Shown here: positions 42,549-51,423 of the stretch, piece after piece | Numbering within the stretch: position 1 is the first letter of the stretch | Layout of the letters: each line of letters begins with the position of its first letter | Source of the DNA: Campylobacter concisus | GTDB lineage: Bacteria; Campylobacterota; Campylobacteria; Campylobacterales; Campylobacteraceae | Assembly: GCF_001298465.1 (NCBI RefSeq) | Contig: NZ_CP012541.1 | Coordinates: 372,001 to 436,000, forward strand | Length of the DNA: 64,000 nucleotides | Reading direction: 5' to 3' | The notes under the pieces: generated by a model | The model's database searches: none | Told to the model about the DNA's origin: nothing | What the model saw: the letters and a program-made list of their open reading frames with translations, nothing else | Translations under genes and position numbers: made by a program

Positions 42549-44094
42549 AAATAGTCTAAAAGAGTTTAAATTTGTTGATATTGATAAAAATTTATACTCA
42601 CAAGTTGGTATTTTTGGGGCAAATTTAAAAGAATATGGCGTGAGTGAGGTAGAGATCTATCTAAGCGAAACCTTTGACTTTTGTGTCGCCTTTTTTGGAG
42701 CACTTGCGATCGGCGTGAGACCGATTTTGCTTGCAAAGCCCATTTTTAGTAGTGATAAATTTAATATCAATGATGAAAATTTTAAGAATTTTTTAGCTCC
42801 AGCCAGAAATATGGAGCCAAAATTTAATCTAAATTCTACTTTTTTTCTTCAAACTTCAGGCTCGACTGGAAATAGCAAAAATATCCCAAAAAGACTTGGT
42901 GCGATGATAGAAGAAGGGCTATTTTTAAAAGAAGAACTTGGAGTTAATGAAAGCGATACATTTTTTTCAAGCGTTTCACATCAGCATATGTTTGGCCTTA
43001 CTTTTAAGGTATTTTTGCCCATCATCTCTGGTGCAAAGGTTGTTAGTAGGGAGCTAAATTACCCAGAGGCGATCTTTGAGCTAGAGCTTGAAAATTTAAG
43101 CTTTGTCACAAGCCCAGTCTTGCTTCAAACGATAGTTTCTAGCCCAAGAGCAGCTGAAATTTCAGGGCTAAAAAACATAATCTGTGCCGGCTCAGCCCTA
43201 AAGAGTGAGCTAAGAGCTAGCATAGCAAAACTAAGCAGTGCACGCATTATTGACATCTATGGCAGCACCGAAACTGGTGTAGTGGCTAGAAATTTAGGCG
43301 ATGAGCTTTTGCTTTTTAGTAAGGTAAAAGCTGCTTTAAGCGAGGACGAGGCACTAAACGTGAGTTCGCCATGGTGTGAGTTTTTTCAGACTAGCGACTG
43401 GGCGGAGATAGATGGTAGCAGGCTCACGCTAAAAGGCAGGATCGATAGGATCGTTAAGCTAAATGACAAAAGGGTTAATCTAATAAGCATCGAAAATAAG
43501 ATGCTTGAAAGTGGTCTTTTAAAAGACTGCTACTGCGACACGCATCCAAAATTTAAACGTTTAGCCGCACTTTTAGAGCTTAGTGAAGAGGGTGTGAAAC
43601 TCTTTAGAAATAGCGGTAAAAAGGGCGTTGTAGCAAGGCTAAATGAGCTTTTAAGGCCTGAGTTTAAAAATAGTGTTAGGTATTTTAAAATCGTTAGCTC
43701 ACTTTGTAAAAACGCTCAAGGGAAATTTCTAAAAGCAAATTTTAAAGAGCTTTTAGAAAAGAGCGAAGGACCCAGCTGGGATAAAAGTAGCGATGGCGGC
43801 GTCTACAAATTTAAAACAAAGCTTAGCCCAGCACTTGGTATTTTTACCGAACATTTTCCAAATTTACCGCTGCTACCTGGCTTTGTGCAACTAGATTTTG
43901 TATTTAAATTTGCAAGAGAGCTTGGCGCAGAAGTAGGCGATCAGTGCGTGGTGGAGAATCTGAAATTTTTAAAATTTGTAAGGCCAAATGACGAGCTTTG
44001 TATAGAAATTTCGCAAAAAGATGAGAAAGTTTATTTTGAGATATTTTGCAATGGTACTAAAAGTGCTGCTGGTAGGATAAAGCTGGGCTTATGA
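42538..44094 (+). CDS. Fused acyl/aryl-ACP ligase and hotdog dehydratase (ApeH-ApeI type)
   Basis: This 518-residue protein combines two activities. The N-terminal ~400 residues form an AMP-forming ligase with the P-loop-like 'FLQTSGSTGNSKNI' and the 'YGSTETGVV' motif, likely loading an aromatic acid onto ACP. The C-terminal ~100 residues carry 'FTEHFPNLPLLPGFVQLDFV', the ApeI/FabA-like dehydratase core. In the E. coli and Xenorhabdus clusters ligase and ApeI are, as I recall, separate genes. The fused polypeptide would dehydrate with ApeP. The starting ATG overlaps the membrane protein gene, and the stop overlaps the next ATG by four bases. Confidence 0.83.
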   Translation: MEFENSLKEFKFVDIDKNLYSQVGIFGANLKEYGVSEVEIYLSETFDFCVAFFGALAIGVRPILLAKPIFSSDKFNINDENFKNFLAPARNMEPKFNLNSTFFLQTSGSTGNSKNIPKRLGAMIEEGLFLKEELGVNESDTFFSSVSHQHMFGLTFKVFLPIISGAKVVSRELNYPEAIFELELENLSFVTSPVLLQTIVSSPRAAEISGLKNIICAGSALKSELRASIAKLSSARIIDIYGSTETGVVARNLGDELLLFSKVKAALSEDEALNVSSPWCEFFQTSDWAEIDGSRLTLKGRIDRIVKLNDKRVNLISIENKMLESGLLKDCYCDTHPKFKRLAALLELSEEGVKLFRNSGKKGVVARLNELLRPEFKNSVRYFKIVSSLCKNAQGKFLKANFKELLEKSEGPSWDKSSDGGVYKFKTKLSPALGIFTEHFPNLPLLPGFVQLDFVFKFARELGAEVGDQCVVENLKFLKFVRPNDELCIEISQKDEKVYFEIFCNGTKSAAGRIKLGL

Positions 44095-45701
44095 AGACGC
44101 TTTTTCTCATACCATTTTACAACCATCCAGAGAAGATAAAAGCCCTTTGTAAGGCGCTTGTGAGATACAATCTACCCATTTTAATAGTTGATGACGGCTC
44201 AGATGAAGCTTCAAAAAAGGCTTTGCAAAATTTGAGCGAATTTGGTGTAGAAATTTTGACAAGAGCACAAAATGGCGGTAAGGGGGCTGCACTAAAAGAT
44301 GGCTTTAGACATGCCTTGCAAAATGGCTACACGCATGCATTTCAGATCGACGCTGACTTTCAGCACGACATAAGCGAAGTGGTAGAGTTTTTAGAGCTTA
44401 GTAAAAAGTATCCGCATGATATGATCTTAGCTGATCCGATTTATGGCGAGGACGCGCCAAAGTCGAGATTTTATGGCAGAAAGATCACAAATTTTTGGGT
44501 CAAAGTAAATACATTTAGCGCCAACATAAAAGACGCGATGTGTGGCTTTAGAATTTATCCGCTAAAAGAGCTCGAGTGGGCGATATCTCAAAGCAAGTCA
44601 AATAGGATGGAATTTGACATGGAAATCCTTGTAAATGCCGTAAGAGCAGGTGTTGGACTAAGATGGATACCGCTAAAAGTAAGATATGAAAAAGGCGGCG
44701 TTTCGCACTTTAAAATGCTAAAAGATAATGTGTTAATAAGCCTTATGCATGCAAAATATTTTTTTAGTTTGGTTCCATTTTTACTGAGTAAAGCCTTTAA
44801 AGGGCAAAAATATGCATGGTGGCAAAAAGGCGAAAGATCAAATGAATTTTTCTTAAGGGTGAGCTTGTTTTTAACCAAGAATTTGCCTATTTTTCTTATA
44901 AAACCTATCGTTATGATCGTCGTTTGTTTTTATTATATTTTTTCAAAAATAGAGAGAAAAAATATAAGAGAATTTTTACAAAATGTAGAGAAATTTAGTG
45001 GCAAAAAGCCAGCTACTGGTGTTTTTAGAAATTTTTATGAATTTGGTATTGCGATTTGCGATAAATTTCGTATTTGGCAAAATGGTGTGCTCGAAAACGA
45101 ACTAGATATTGACGAGCTTGTGTGGATAAAAGAAGAGTTTGAGGCATCAAAGCGTGGTAGAATTTTGCTAACAAGCCATCTAGGGAATGTAGAAATTTGC
45201 AAGACACTTTCGCTTAGATCGCCAAGTTTTCGTATGATCATCTTGGTTTATAGCAAGGGAAATGAAAATTTTTATAAAATTTTAGAGCAGATAAGTAAGG
45301 GACAGATTAGATTAATAAGCGTAGAAAATCTTGATGCAGCAGCTATGCTTGAGCTAAAAGAGGCGGTAGAAAACGGCGTAAATATTGGCATAATGGGCGA
45401 TAGAACTCCGGTAAATGGCGATAAATTTGTTGAGGTTAGCTTTCTTGGCAAGATGGCTAAATTTAACTATGGCCCATACTTACTAGCTGGCATTTTGGGC
45501 GTAAAAATGAGCACGCTTTGGTGCGTGAAAAATGGCGATAAATTTAGTATCGAGCTAAGCGACATCGCAGATGAGATAAAACTAGGTCGCGACCGCAAGG
45601 CAAGCGTCATGCCATACGTGCAAATCTATGTAAGACAGCTCGAAGATCACGCTTACAAGAACCCATCACAGTGGTTTAACTTTTTTGATTTTTGGAGATG
45701 A
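44091..45701 (+). CDS. Bifunctional glycosyltransferase-acyltransferase (ApeJ type)
   Basis: This 536-residue protein has a family 2 glycosyltransferase N-terminal domain ('LFLIPFYNHPEKIKALCK', 'ILIVDDGSDEASK', the metal-binding 'QIDADFQHD') and a C-terminal LpxL/HtrB-like acyltransferase ('LLTSHLGNVEICKTLSLRS', H-x4-E, and 'GIMGDRTPVNGDKFVEVSF'). Two membrane helices separate the domains (about 224-244 and 255-290). It should add a sugar to the polyene lipid anchor and acylate it at the membrane. Fusions of these two domains are a regular APE-cluster trait. It is ATGA-coupled to the ligase and to the next gene. Confidence 0.85.
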   Translation: MKTLFLIPFYNHPEKIKALCKALVRYNLPILIVDDGSDEASKKALQNLSEFGVEILTRAQNGGKGAALKDGFRHALQNGYTHAFQIDADFQHDISEVVEFLELSKKYPHDMILADPIYGEDAPKSRFYGRKITNFWVKVNTFSANIKDAMCGFRIYPLKELEWAISQSKSNRMEFDMEILVNAVRAGVGLRWIPLKVRYEKGGVSHFKMLKDNVLISLMHAKYFFSLVPFLLSKAFKGQKYAWWQKGERSNEFFLRVSLFLTKNLPIFLIKPIVMIVVCFYYIFSKIERKNIREFLQNVEKFSGKKPATGVFRNFYEFGIAICDKFRIWQNGVLENELDIDELVWIKEEFEASKRGRILLTSHLGNVEICKTLSLRSPSFRMIILVYSKGNENFYKILEQISKGQIRLISVENLDAAAMLELKEAVENGVNIGIMGDRTPVNGDKFVEVSFLGKMAKFNYGPYLLAGILGVKMSTLWCVKNGDKFSIELSDIADEIKLGRDRKASVMPYVQIYVRQLEDHAYKNPSQWFNFFDFWR

Positions 45702-46126
45702 GAGTGAAAATTTCACACGTTAGCACATTTAAAGTGGCGTTTTTTGACGTTGATAGCATGGAAGTGATGTGGCATGGCAACTACGTCAAGTACCTAGAAA
45801 TGGCACGCTGCGAACTACTTGACAAGCTTGGATACAACTACATAGCTATGAAAAAAGATGGTTACGCCTTTCCTATCGTAAAACTTGACGTAAAATACGT
45901 GCGACCAGCCTTTTTTAACGACGTCATAAAGGTCATAACAACGCTTAGCGAGTGCGAAACGTTTTTGAAATTTCACTATCTTATAGAAAATGAAAAGGGC
46001 GAAAAACTAAGCGAGGCAAATACCGCGCAAGCTGTCATCGAGATGAAGAATTTACAAACTTGCTTTGAGATGCCAGAAGCCCTAAAAAAGGCGCTTAAAG
46101 CCTACAATGAAAAGGAGAAAAGATGA
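45698..46126 (+). CDS. Acyl thioesterase, 4HBT type (ApeK-like)
   Basis: This 142-residue hotdog-fold thioesterase has the motif 'DSMEVMWHGNYVKYLEMARC', matching the 4HBT/YbgC-type 'D...W H...N Y...Y-E' signature. I use the ATG at 45698, which overlaps the preceding stop (ATGA). It likely releases or proofreads acyl-ACP intermediates. The gene order in the operon continues with the LolA-like protein, four bases overlapping. Confidence 0.85.
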   Translation: MRVKISHVSTFKVAFFDVDSMEVMWHGNYVKYLEMARCELLDKLGYNYIAMKKDGYAFPIVKLDVKYVRPAFFNDVIKVITTLSECETFLKFHYLIENEKGEKLSEANTAQAVIEMKNLQTCFEMPEALKKALKAYNEKEKR

Positions 46127-46641
46127 GAAAAATAGCTCTTTTTTTAGCCATTTTTATATCTTGCTTTGGCTACGAGCTGGGTGAGCTTAAAAATATAGTA
46201 AAAACAGATGGCGTAAGCGGAAATTTCACACAGACAAAGAGTCTGGCTGGCTTTAACAAAAGCATAAAAAGCTCTGGTGAGTTTAGGCTAGAAAAGGGTG
46301 GCCTTTACTGGGATACGCTTGAGCCTGTTACTTCAAAGATTTTTATAAATAAAAATGGCATTTTTAAAAACGAAAATGGCAAGCTTGAAAAGACAAGTGC
46401 AAATTTTGATGAAAAGCTCTTTTTGGCCATTATCAGCCTTGATGAGAGCGAACTTATGAGAGAATTTGACATAAAAACAGGCGGCAGTCTAAAAGAGTGG
46501 AGCATAGAGCTAAGCCCTAAAAATTTACTCTTTAAACAAATTTTTAAAACCATAAAGATAAGTGGCGACAAGGCGGTAAAAAAGATCGAGCTTGATGAGG
46601 TAAGCGGCGATAAAACGCTAAATGAGTTTAGTATAAAATGA
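46123..46641 (+). CDS. LolA-like periplasmic lipid carrier (ApeL-like)
   Basis: This 172-residue exported protein has a signal peptide ('KIALFLAIFISCFG') and a LolA/LolB-like beta-half-barrel domain with 'VSGNFTQTKSLAGFNKSIKS' and 'GEFRLEKGGLYWDTLEPVTS', typical of the family. A carrier of this type would take the polyene lipid from the inner membrane toward the outer membrane, working with the MMPL exporter that follows. Start and stop overlap their neighbours as ATGA, so it is tightly coupled. No Cys lipid anchor is evident, in contrast to LolB. Confidence 0.8.
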   Translation: MRKIALFLAIFISCFGYELGELKNIVKTDGVSGNFTQTKSLAGFNKSIKSSGEFRLEKGGLYWDTLEPVTSKIFINKNGIFKNENGKLEKTSANFDEKLFLAIISLDESELMREFDIKTGGSLKEWSIELSPKNLLFKQIFKTIKISGDKAVKKIELDEVSGDKTLNEFSIK

Positions 46642-48866
46642 AAAAACTAGCCACGATCTTGGCTTTTATCTTTGTTTTTTTAGCCTCGCTTGGATATTCG
46701 CTTGCGAGCCTAAAAAACGTCCAAACCGACATCTTTTCGCTGATAAATTTCAAAGACGCCAAAGAGGCAAAGGTGCTAAAAGAGGTGCAAGATGAGATGG
46801 CATCAAATTTTTTAGTACTAGTAAATTCCAAAGAGCTAGCCAATGACGTGCAAAGCTTGGCGCTTAAAAGCTCGCTTTTTAAGAGCTTTGAGGCGAACAT
46901 TGACGTAAATTTAAATGATATAAAAAACGACATCAACCGCTCAAAGATCGCGCTTTTAAGTAGGGCTGATCTAGAGCTTTTAAAAAGCGATAAAAACGCC
47001 TTTTTCAAAAAGCGCGCAGAGGAAATTTTTAACAGTTTTAGCTTTAGGCTTTTAAATGTAAAAGATGATTTTTTCTCGCTAAGTAGTGGTTTTAGTGCAA
47101 AAAACGGCAATGTGAGTTTAAATTTATCAGATCTTATGCTTGAGGTAAAGGACGGAGAGAAGAGTTTTTTCTTGCTAAAAGGTGAGCTAAAAAAGGAAGC
47201 TTCGAGCGAGGGGCTAATAAAATTTTATAACGAGTTAAATGCGCTAAAAGTTGGACAAAACGAGCTTTTTGTGCACTCAAGTGCCCTCTATCAGGCATTT
47301 TCAAAGCAAAAAAACGAGAGCGAGAGCCTTTATATGAGTGCGCTTTCACTTAGTTTAACCGCTATGTTTTTGATGCTTGCCTTTAGAAATTTGCGAATTT
47401 TTTATGTGATATTTATCGCTGCATTTGGCTTTAGCGTGGCATTTGCAGGCACTTTGCTCTGCCTTGGTGAGCTAAACATCCTTACTATTTTAATAAGCAC
47501 AAGCCTCATTGGACTCATGTTTGACTACGTCTTACACTGGCTTAGCAAAAACGAGGGCGAAGCGATCAGGGCAGACAGCATAAAAAATATGCTAAAAATC
47601 TTCTTGCTAGGCCTTCTTATCACGCTTAGTGGCTATCTAGCTTTTACGTTTTCTAATCTTAAACTGCTTAAAGAGGTGGCGCTATTTTCGGCATTTGCGC
47701 TCGTTACTGCGTTTTTGGCTAGCTACTTTTTCATGCCTTTAGTCTTTGAAGGGGTGAAATTTTATAGATCAAAGATTTTTGATGCGTTTTTAACTAAATT
47801 TTGCAAGCTCTCTGCCCTAGTTGCTAGGCATTTGGGGGTTAAATTTCTAGCTATCTCACTTATTTTGCTAGCTATTTTTCTTGTTTTTGATCTTAAAAAT
47901 TTATCAAAAAGCGAAAACGTAAAAGACTACTCAAATATGCCAAAGAGCCTGCTAGCGGACTCTTCTTATATCTTAAATCTAACTGGAAATAATCAAAACA
48001 CGATGATCGTGACAAGGTCTAGCGGTGACATTTTAGGAAGCGAAAAAAGCCTTTTAGACGAGCTAAAAAAGAGAAATTTGATAAAAGATGAGAGCTCGCT
48101 AAGTGATATGTTTTTAAGTAAAAGCGAGCAGGATGAGCTAAAAGAGGCGTTTAAAAAGGCGCTTGACGATGAGCAAATTTACGTGATTTATGAGAGATTT
48201 GGCTTTAGCAAGGATGAGATACGAAGCGAAATTTTAAAGGTTTTGGGCGAAAAAGAGCTTGGCGTGAGTGAAATTTTGGCTCTAAAATCAATGAAGGATT
48301 TTAAGAAATTTATGCTTGATGAAAATGCAAGTGTGGCTTACGCGAGCGGCTTTGTAAAAGGGGCAGCAAGTGATGAGGTTCTAGAGCGCCACAACGCCTT
48401 TAGTCTAAATTTCGCTAGCTCGCTAAATGAGAGCCTAACTCAGGCAAAAGAGCTTGCCTTAAAACTAAAAATAGCAGCGCTTGTGGTCGCGTTTTTATTG
48501 CTTTGGTTTTATTTTAGTGCGCTTGTTTCGGCACTTGTGATGGGCATCATCGTCTTTGGCGTGCTTCTTACGCTCTTTATTTTTGCTATTTTTGGCATAA
48601 ATTTAAGTATTTTTGGCGTATTTGGGTTAATCCTTGCAAGCGCTGTGGGGATTGATTATATGATATTTGCACTAAATGATAGCCTTAGCGAAAAGGAGCG
48701 AATTTATGGGATATTGTGCGCATTTGTTACGAGTTTTATTTCGTTTTTTACTCTCTCTTTTAGCCAGACCGCGGCTCTTAGCGTCTTTGGACTAAGTGTT
48801 AGCCTTTGCGTGCTGATATATGGGCTATGTGCTAGCGTTTTATCTTGTAAAAATATAAAAATTTAG
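46638..48866 (+). CDS. MMPL/RND-type exporter (ApeM-like)
   Basis: This 742-residue protein is an RND/MMPL transporter with two sets of about six membrane helices and two periplasmic domains. The first helix is followed by a ~190-residue periplasmic domain. The sequence 'ISTSLIGLMFDYVLHWLSKN' and 'LASAVGIDYMIFALNDSLSE' carry the conserved Asp residues of the proton relay. It is the last gene of the operon and should pump the aryl-polyene lipid across the inner membrane. It is ATGA-coupled to the LolA-like gene. A 47-base gap separates its stop from the pectate lyase relic. Confidence 0.88.
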   Translation: MKKLATILAFIFVFLASLGYSLASLKNVQTDIFSLINFKDAKEAKVLKEVQDEMASNFLVLVNSKELANDVQSLALKSSLFKSFEANIDVNLNDIKNDINRSKIALLSRADLELLKSDKNAFFKKRAEEIFNSFSFRLLNVKDDFFSLSSGFSAKNGNVSLNLSDLMLEVKDGEKSFFLLKGELKKEASSEGLIKFYNELNALKVGQNELFVHSSALYQAFSKQKNESESLYMSALSLSLTAMFLMLAFRNLRIFYVIFIAAFGFSVAFAGTLLCLGELNILTILISTSLIGLMFDYVLHWLSKNEGEAIRADSIKNMLKIFLLGLLITLSGYLAFTFSNLKLLKEVALFSAFALVTAFLASYFFMPLVFEGVKFYRSKIFDAFLTKFCKLSALVARHLGVKFLAISLILLAIFLVFDLKNLSKSENVKDYSNMPKSLLADSSYILNLTGNNQNTMIVTRSSGDILGSEKSLLDELKKRNLIKDESSLSDMFLSKSEQDELKEAFKKALDDEQIYVIYERFGFSKDEIRSEILKVLGEKELGVSEILALKSMKDFKKFMLDENASVAYASGFVKGAASDEVLERHNAFSLNFASSLNESLTQAKELALKLKIAALVVAFLLLWFYFSALVSALVMGIIVFGVLLTLFIFAIFGINLSIFGVFGLILASAVGIDYMIFALNDSLSEKERIYGILCAFVTSFISFFTLSFSQTAALSVFGLSVSLCVLIYGLCASVLSCKNIKI

Positions 48867-48913
48867 CTTTGTTTTCATGCCCCAAGCGTTTTGGCTAGCT
48901 CGGGGCTTTGGTT

Positions 48914-50137
48914 TTATTTTATAACGGCTAGTTTGCCTGTGCCTGCATTTTTATTTACCTCGTTTTGGACGTTTGAGGCTTGGATAAGTTCAAATTTATA
49001 TGGAGGCTCAAATGGCGGCTTGGTTAGCTTTTCGCAAACGCTGCCTTTTTTGAAAGGTCTATGTTGCCGCTTTCAAAAATGGTGCCTTTGTTACACTTGT
49101 AGCTTATTTTGACGCCATTTGTAAAGTAGTTGTTTTGAGCGTATATTAGCGAGCCAAAGCGTACGCCAATGGCGTATTTTTGGTCATAGAAGCCATCTTT
49201 TGAGTCATAAAAGTTGTTATAGACGTGCACCTTTGCATTGCGCGCCATAGGTAAGCGTTGCGCGCAGTTGTCAAAAACGTTATGAGCGACCGTTATAGTC
49301 CTTGTTTCGCTGCTGCCGTCAGAGTCTATTGAGCCAATTAACATCGTTTTGTCATGGTTTTCAAAGATGTTGTGCGAGATCGTGATAGCTGCACTATCTC
49401 TCGCACAGTTCCGTCGTAAGTCTGCCATTTGGTAAGCTCTCCGCCTGCTAAATGCACATGGATAGGCTCGACCGTGTCCTTAAAATGGCAGTGATCTACC
49501 CAGATGTTTTTGCTTGACTCTATGCTGACGCCGTCATATTGCGCATTAAAGCCGTCATTTTTTTGTATATCTGGAAATGGATCAAAAGCATCTTCGATCT
49601 TCATATTGCGGATCGCGATATTTTGGACATTTTTTAACAAAAGCGAGCCGCCTTTTATTCCTGAGTTTTCGCCTAAGCCGATTATTGTGGTGTTGCTAGC
49701 TACCGGCACTACGATGAGCTTTTTCCACTCGTTGGCTAAATTTTTGCGAAGCGCTGCTAACTTTGGATCTTGCGAACCGTCTAAATTTGCACGGCATGAA
49801 ACGCCGTAAGCCTGCATAAATTTGGCATAAGAGCTAAACTCGCCACCGCTAATCTCACTTATAAATTTATCCAGCCCATCGCTATTGCCATTTTGTGGGA
49901 TCTTGCCTTCGCTAAGGTCTATGAGCCCATCCACATAGATGACGTAACCACCCATTTAAGCGTATTTTACGAGCTCTTGTCTATCTTTTGTGACAACTTC
50001 TTTACTCTCTTTATCGGCATATCCACAAAAATTTTGCGCCAATGTATCCAAAGGCGAGTTACTTGCTTTTATTTCGTCCGGCTACATCTTGGTGCAAATA
50101 CAAATAACTAAGAAATGGCGAACAACAATATCTTTTT
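48914..50137 (-). pseudogene. Pectate lyase (polysaccharide lyase family 1) pseudogene
   Basis: Remnants of an exported pectate lyase lie over about 1.2 kb on the minus strand. The body shows 'GGYVIYVDGLIDLSEGKIP', 'NIWVDHCHFKDT', 'HDKTMLIGSID' and 'RLPMARNAKVHVYNNFYDS', matching the PL1 core. Damage is visible: a nonsense TAG inside a signal-peptide-like start (50108-50110), a frame change between that and the mature N-terminus, a nonsense TAA at 49956-49958, one extra T at 49409-49410 (removing it rejoins 'DGLCERDSAA'), and a six-T tract at 49046-49051 where one more base would join the frame to the tail ('EKLTKPPFEPPYKF', stop 48914-48916). It cannot yield a whole enzyme. Confidence 0.85.
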
Positions 50138-50230
50138 AAATATTTTTAGCTTCCTAAATTCGGCTTTTTGATCTTTTAGTATAAAAATTTTTGGCTAGCT
50201 AAATTTCACGCAAGATTTTAAAGGCAAATT

Positions 50231-51328
50231 TTAAGCAAAAAATATCTCGCTTTTTAGACGAAGTAGGCATAGATAGGCGCTTAGCACGCTCTGCTCTCTA
50301 ACGTAGTTGCGATCCCCTTTTAAAAGTAGCCTCTCAACCTCTATGTTGCCGTTTCTATCGCCAGCTGCGACATAGACCGTTCCAACTGGCTTGCTAGCTG
50401 TGCCCCCACCAGGTCCAGCAATACCGCTAATAGCAAGTGCAAAGTCCGCATTTGTCGTGCTTAGCGTGCCTTTTACCATCTCCTTTACGCAAGGCTCGCT
50501 CACGGCTCCGTAAGTATCTAAAATTTCATCCTCGACACCCAGCCACTCGTGCTTTATGTGATTTGCGTAGGTCACCAATGAGCCATCAAAGCTAGCTGAA
50601 ACACCGCCGTATCTTGCAAATTTAGCCGCCGCCAGCCCAGCTGTGCAAGACTCAGCAAACGAAATTTTAAGCCCCTTTTGCATGAGCCTCTTTGCTACAA
50701 ATTTGATCACATCTTTTTGTAGAATAAATTTTTGTGAAAATAGCGTCTTTACCCCTTGTAAAAAGCTCTCGATCTGGCCAAATTTATTACTTTTTGCCCT
50801 TACTAGTATCAAATTTGGCAGGATCTGCGTAAGGGTGATATCGACCTCGTAAGTTTTAGCAAGTGGCAGCATAAGGATCTTAGCACTATCTGCGTCGATG
50901 TCTATTAGATGAAAGTAGCTAAAATCAGGCTCGTACTCGGTGAGAAACTCGCCTAGCTCTTCATTTGGATTAGCTTTTATGAGATTTATCTTAGCGTTAT
51001 TTAGGCTTATTAAAAAGCTATTTTTTGAGTAGTCTAAGCTATCTTTAAGTGCAAGTGTTGTGCTATCTTTTAGCTCGAGCGAGCCCCCAGTTAGCGTCGC
51101 TACGATCTTTGCAGCGATGGCAAAATTTTCATCTGAGCCAAAAATGCTTACAAAGTCGTAATCTTTTGATAAATTTTCGATGATAAAAGGTAGCTCTTTG
51201 CTATTTTTTGGAGCAAAACTGACCACTCCAAGCTCGCCAAAATGATCCTCGTAACTTTGAAAAATGTAGTTTAGAAATTCTCTATTTATCTCAAGATCTT
51301 CGCCTATTATCAAGATACTTTGTCTCAT
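50231..51328 (-). CDS. cinA: CinA family protein, divergent N-terminal domain
   Basis: This 365-residue protein has a complete C-terminal CinA deamidase domain (about 210-360) with 'SFAESCTAGLAAAKFARYGG', 'LVTYANHIKHEWLGV', 'YGAVSEPCVKEM' and 'LAISGIAGPGGGTASKPVGT'. This domain in other bacteria deamidates nicotinamide mononucleotide. The N-terminal half should be the molybdopterin-binding-like (COG1058) domain but is diverged: the usual 'G-E-L' start is 'ILIIGEDLEINREF' and other motifs are not recognisable. It is preceded by the ileS promoter region and divergent from ileS. Confidence 0.85.
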   Translation of the reverse strand: MRQSILIIGEDLEINREFLNYIFQSYEDHFGELGVVSFAPKNSKELPFIIENLSKDYDFVSIFGSDENFAIAAKIVATLTGGSLELKDSTTLALKDSLDYSKNSFLISLNNAKINLIKANPNEELGEFLTEYEPDFSYFHLIDIDADSAKILMLPLAKTYEVDITLTQILPNLILVRAKSNKFGQIESFLQGVKTLFSQKFILQKDVIKFVAKRLMQKGLKISFAESCTAGLAAAKFARYGGVSASFDGSLVTYANHIKHEWLGVEDEILDTYGAVSEPCVKEMVKGTLSTTNADFALAISGIAGPGGGTASKPVGTVYVAAGDRNGNIEVERLLLKGDRNYVREQSVLSAYLCLLRLKSEIFFA

Positions 51329-51423
51329 TTTTAAGCTCCTTTTTTTGCCTCATTATACTATTTTTCAGTGTGATTTAACCAGCACAGGTGTAAAATTAGC
51401 AAATTTTAAAATCAAGGTAAAAA

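Noticed and set aside
34551-48866. The synthase cluster as ordinary type II fatty acid synthesis genes
   Set aside because: A chain-length factor lacking the active Cys, two ACPs, an acyl ligase, glycosyltransferase, LolA-like carrier and MMPL exporter do not belong to housekeeping fab genes and match aryl-polyene clusters.
49504-49809. A plus-strand ORF of 101 codons across the pectate lyase region
   Set aside because: It is the complement of the recognisable lyase coding sequence and has no family motif of its own.
49024-49955. Programmed frameshifting joining the two pectate lyase frames
   Set aside because: The slip point has no slippery heptamer, and there are other stops and frame changes up- and downstream. 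Decay explains all lesions together.
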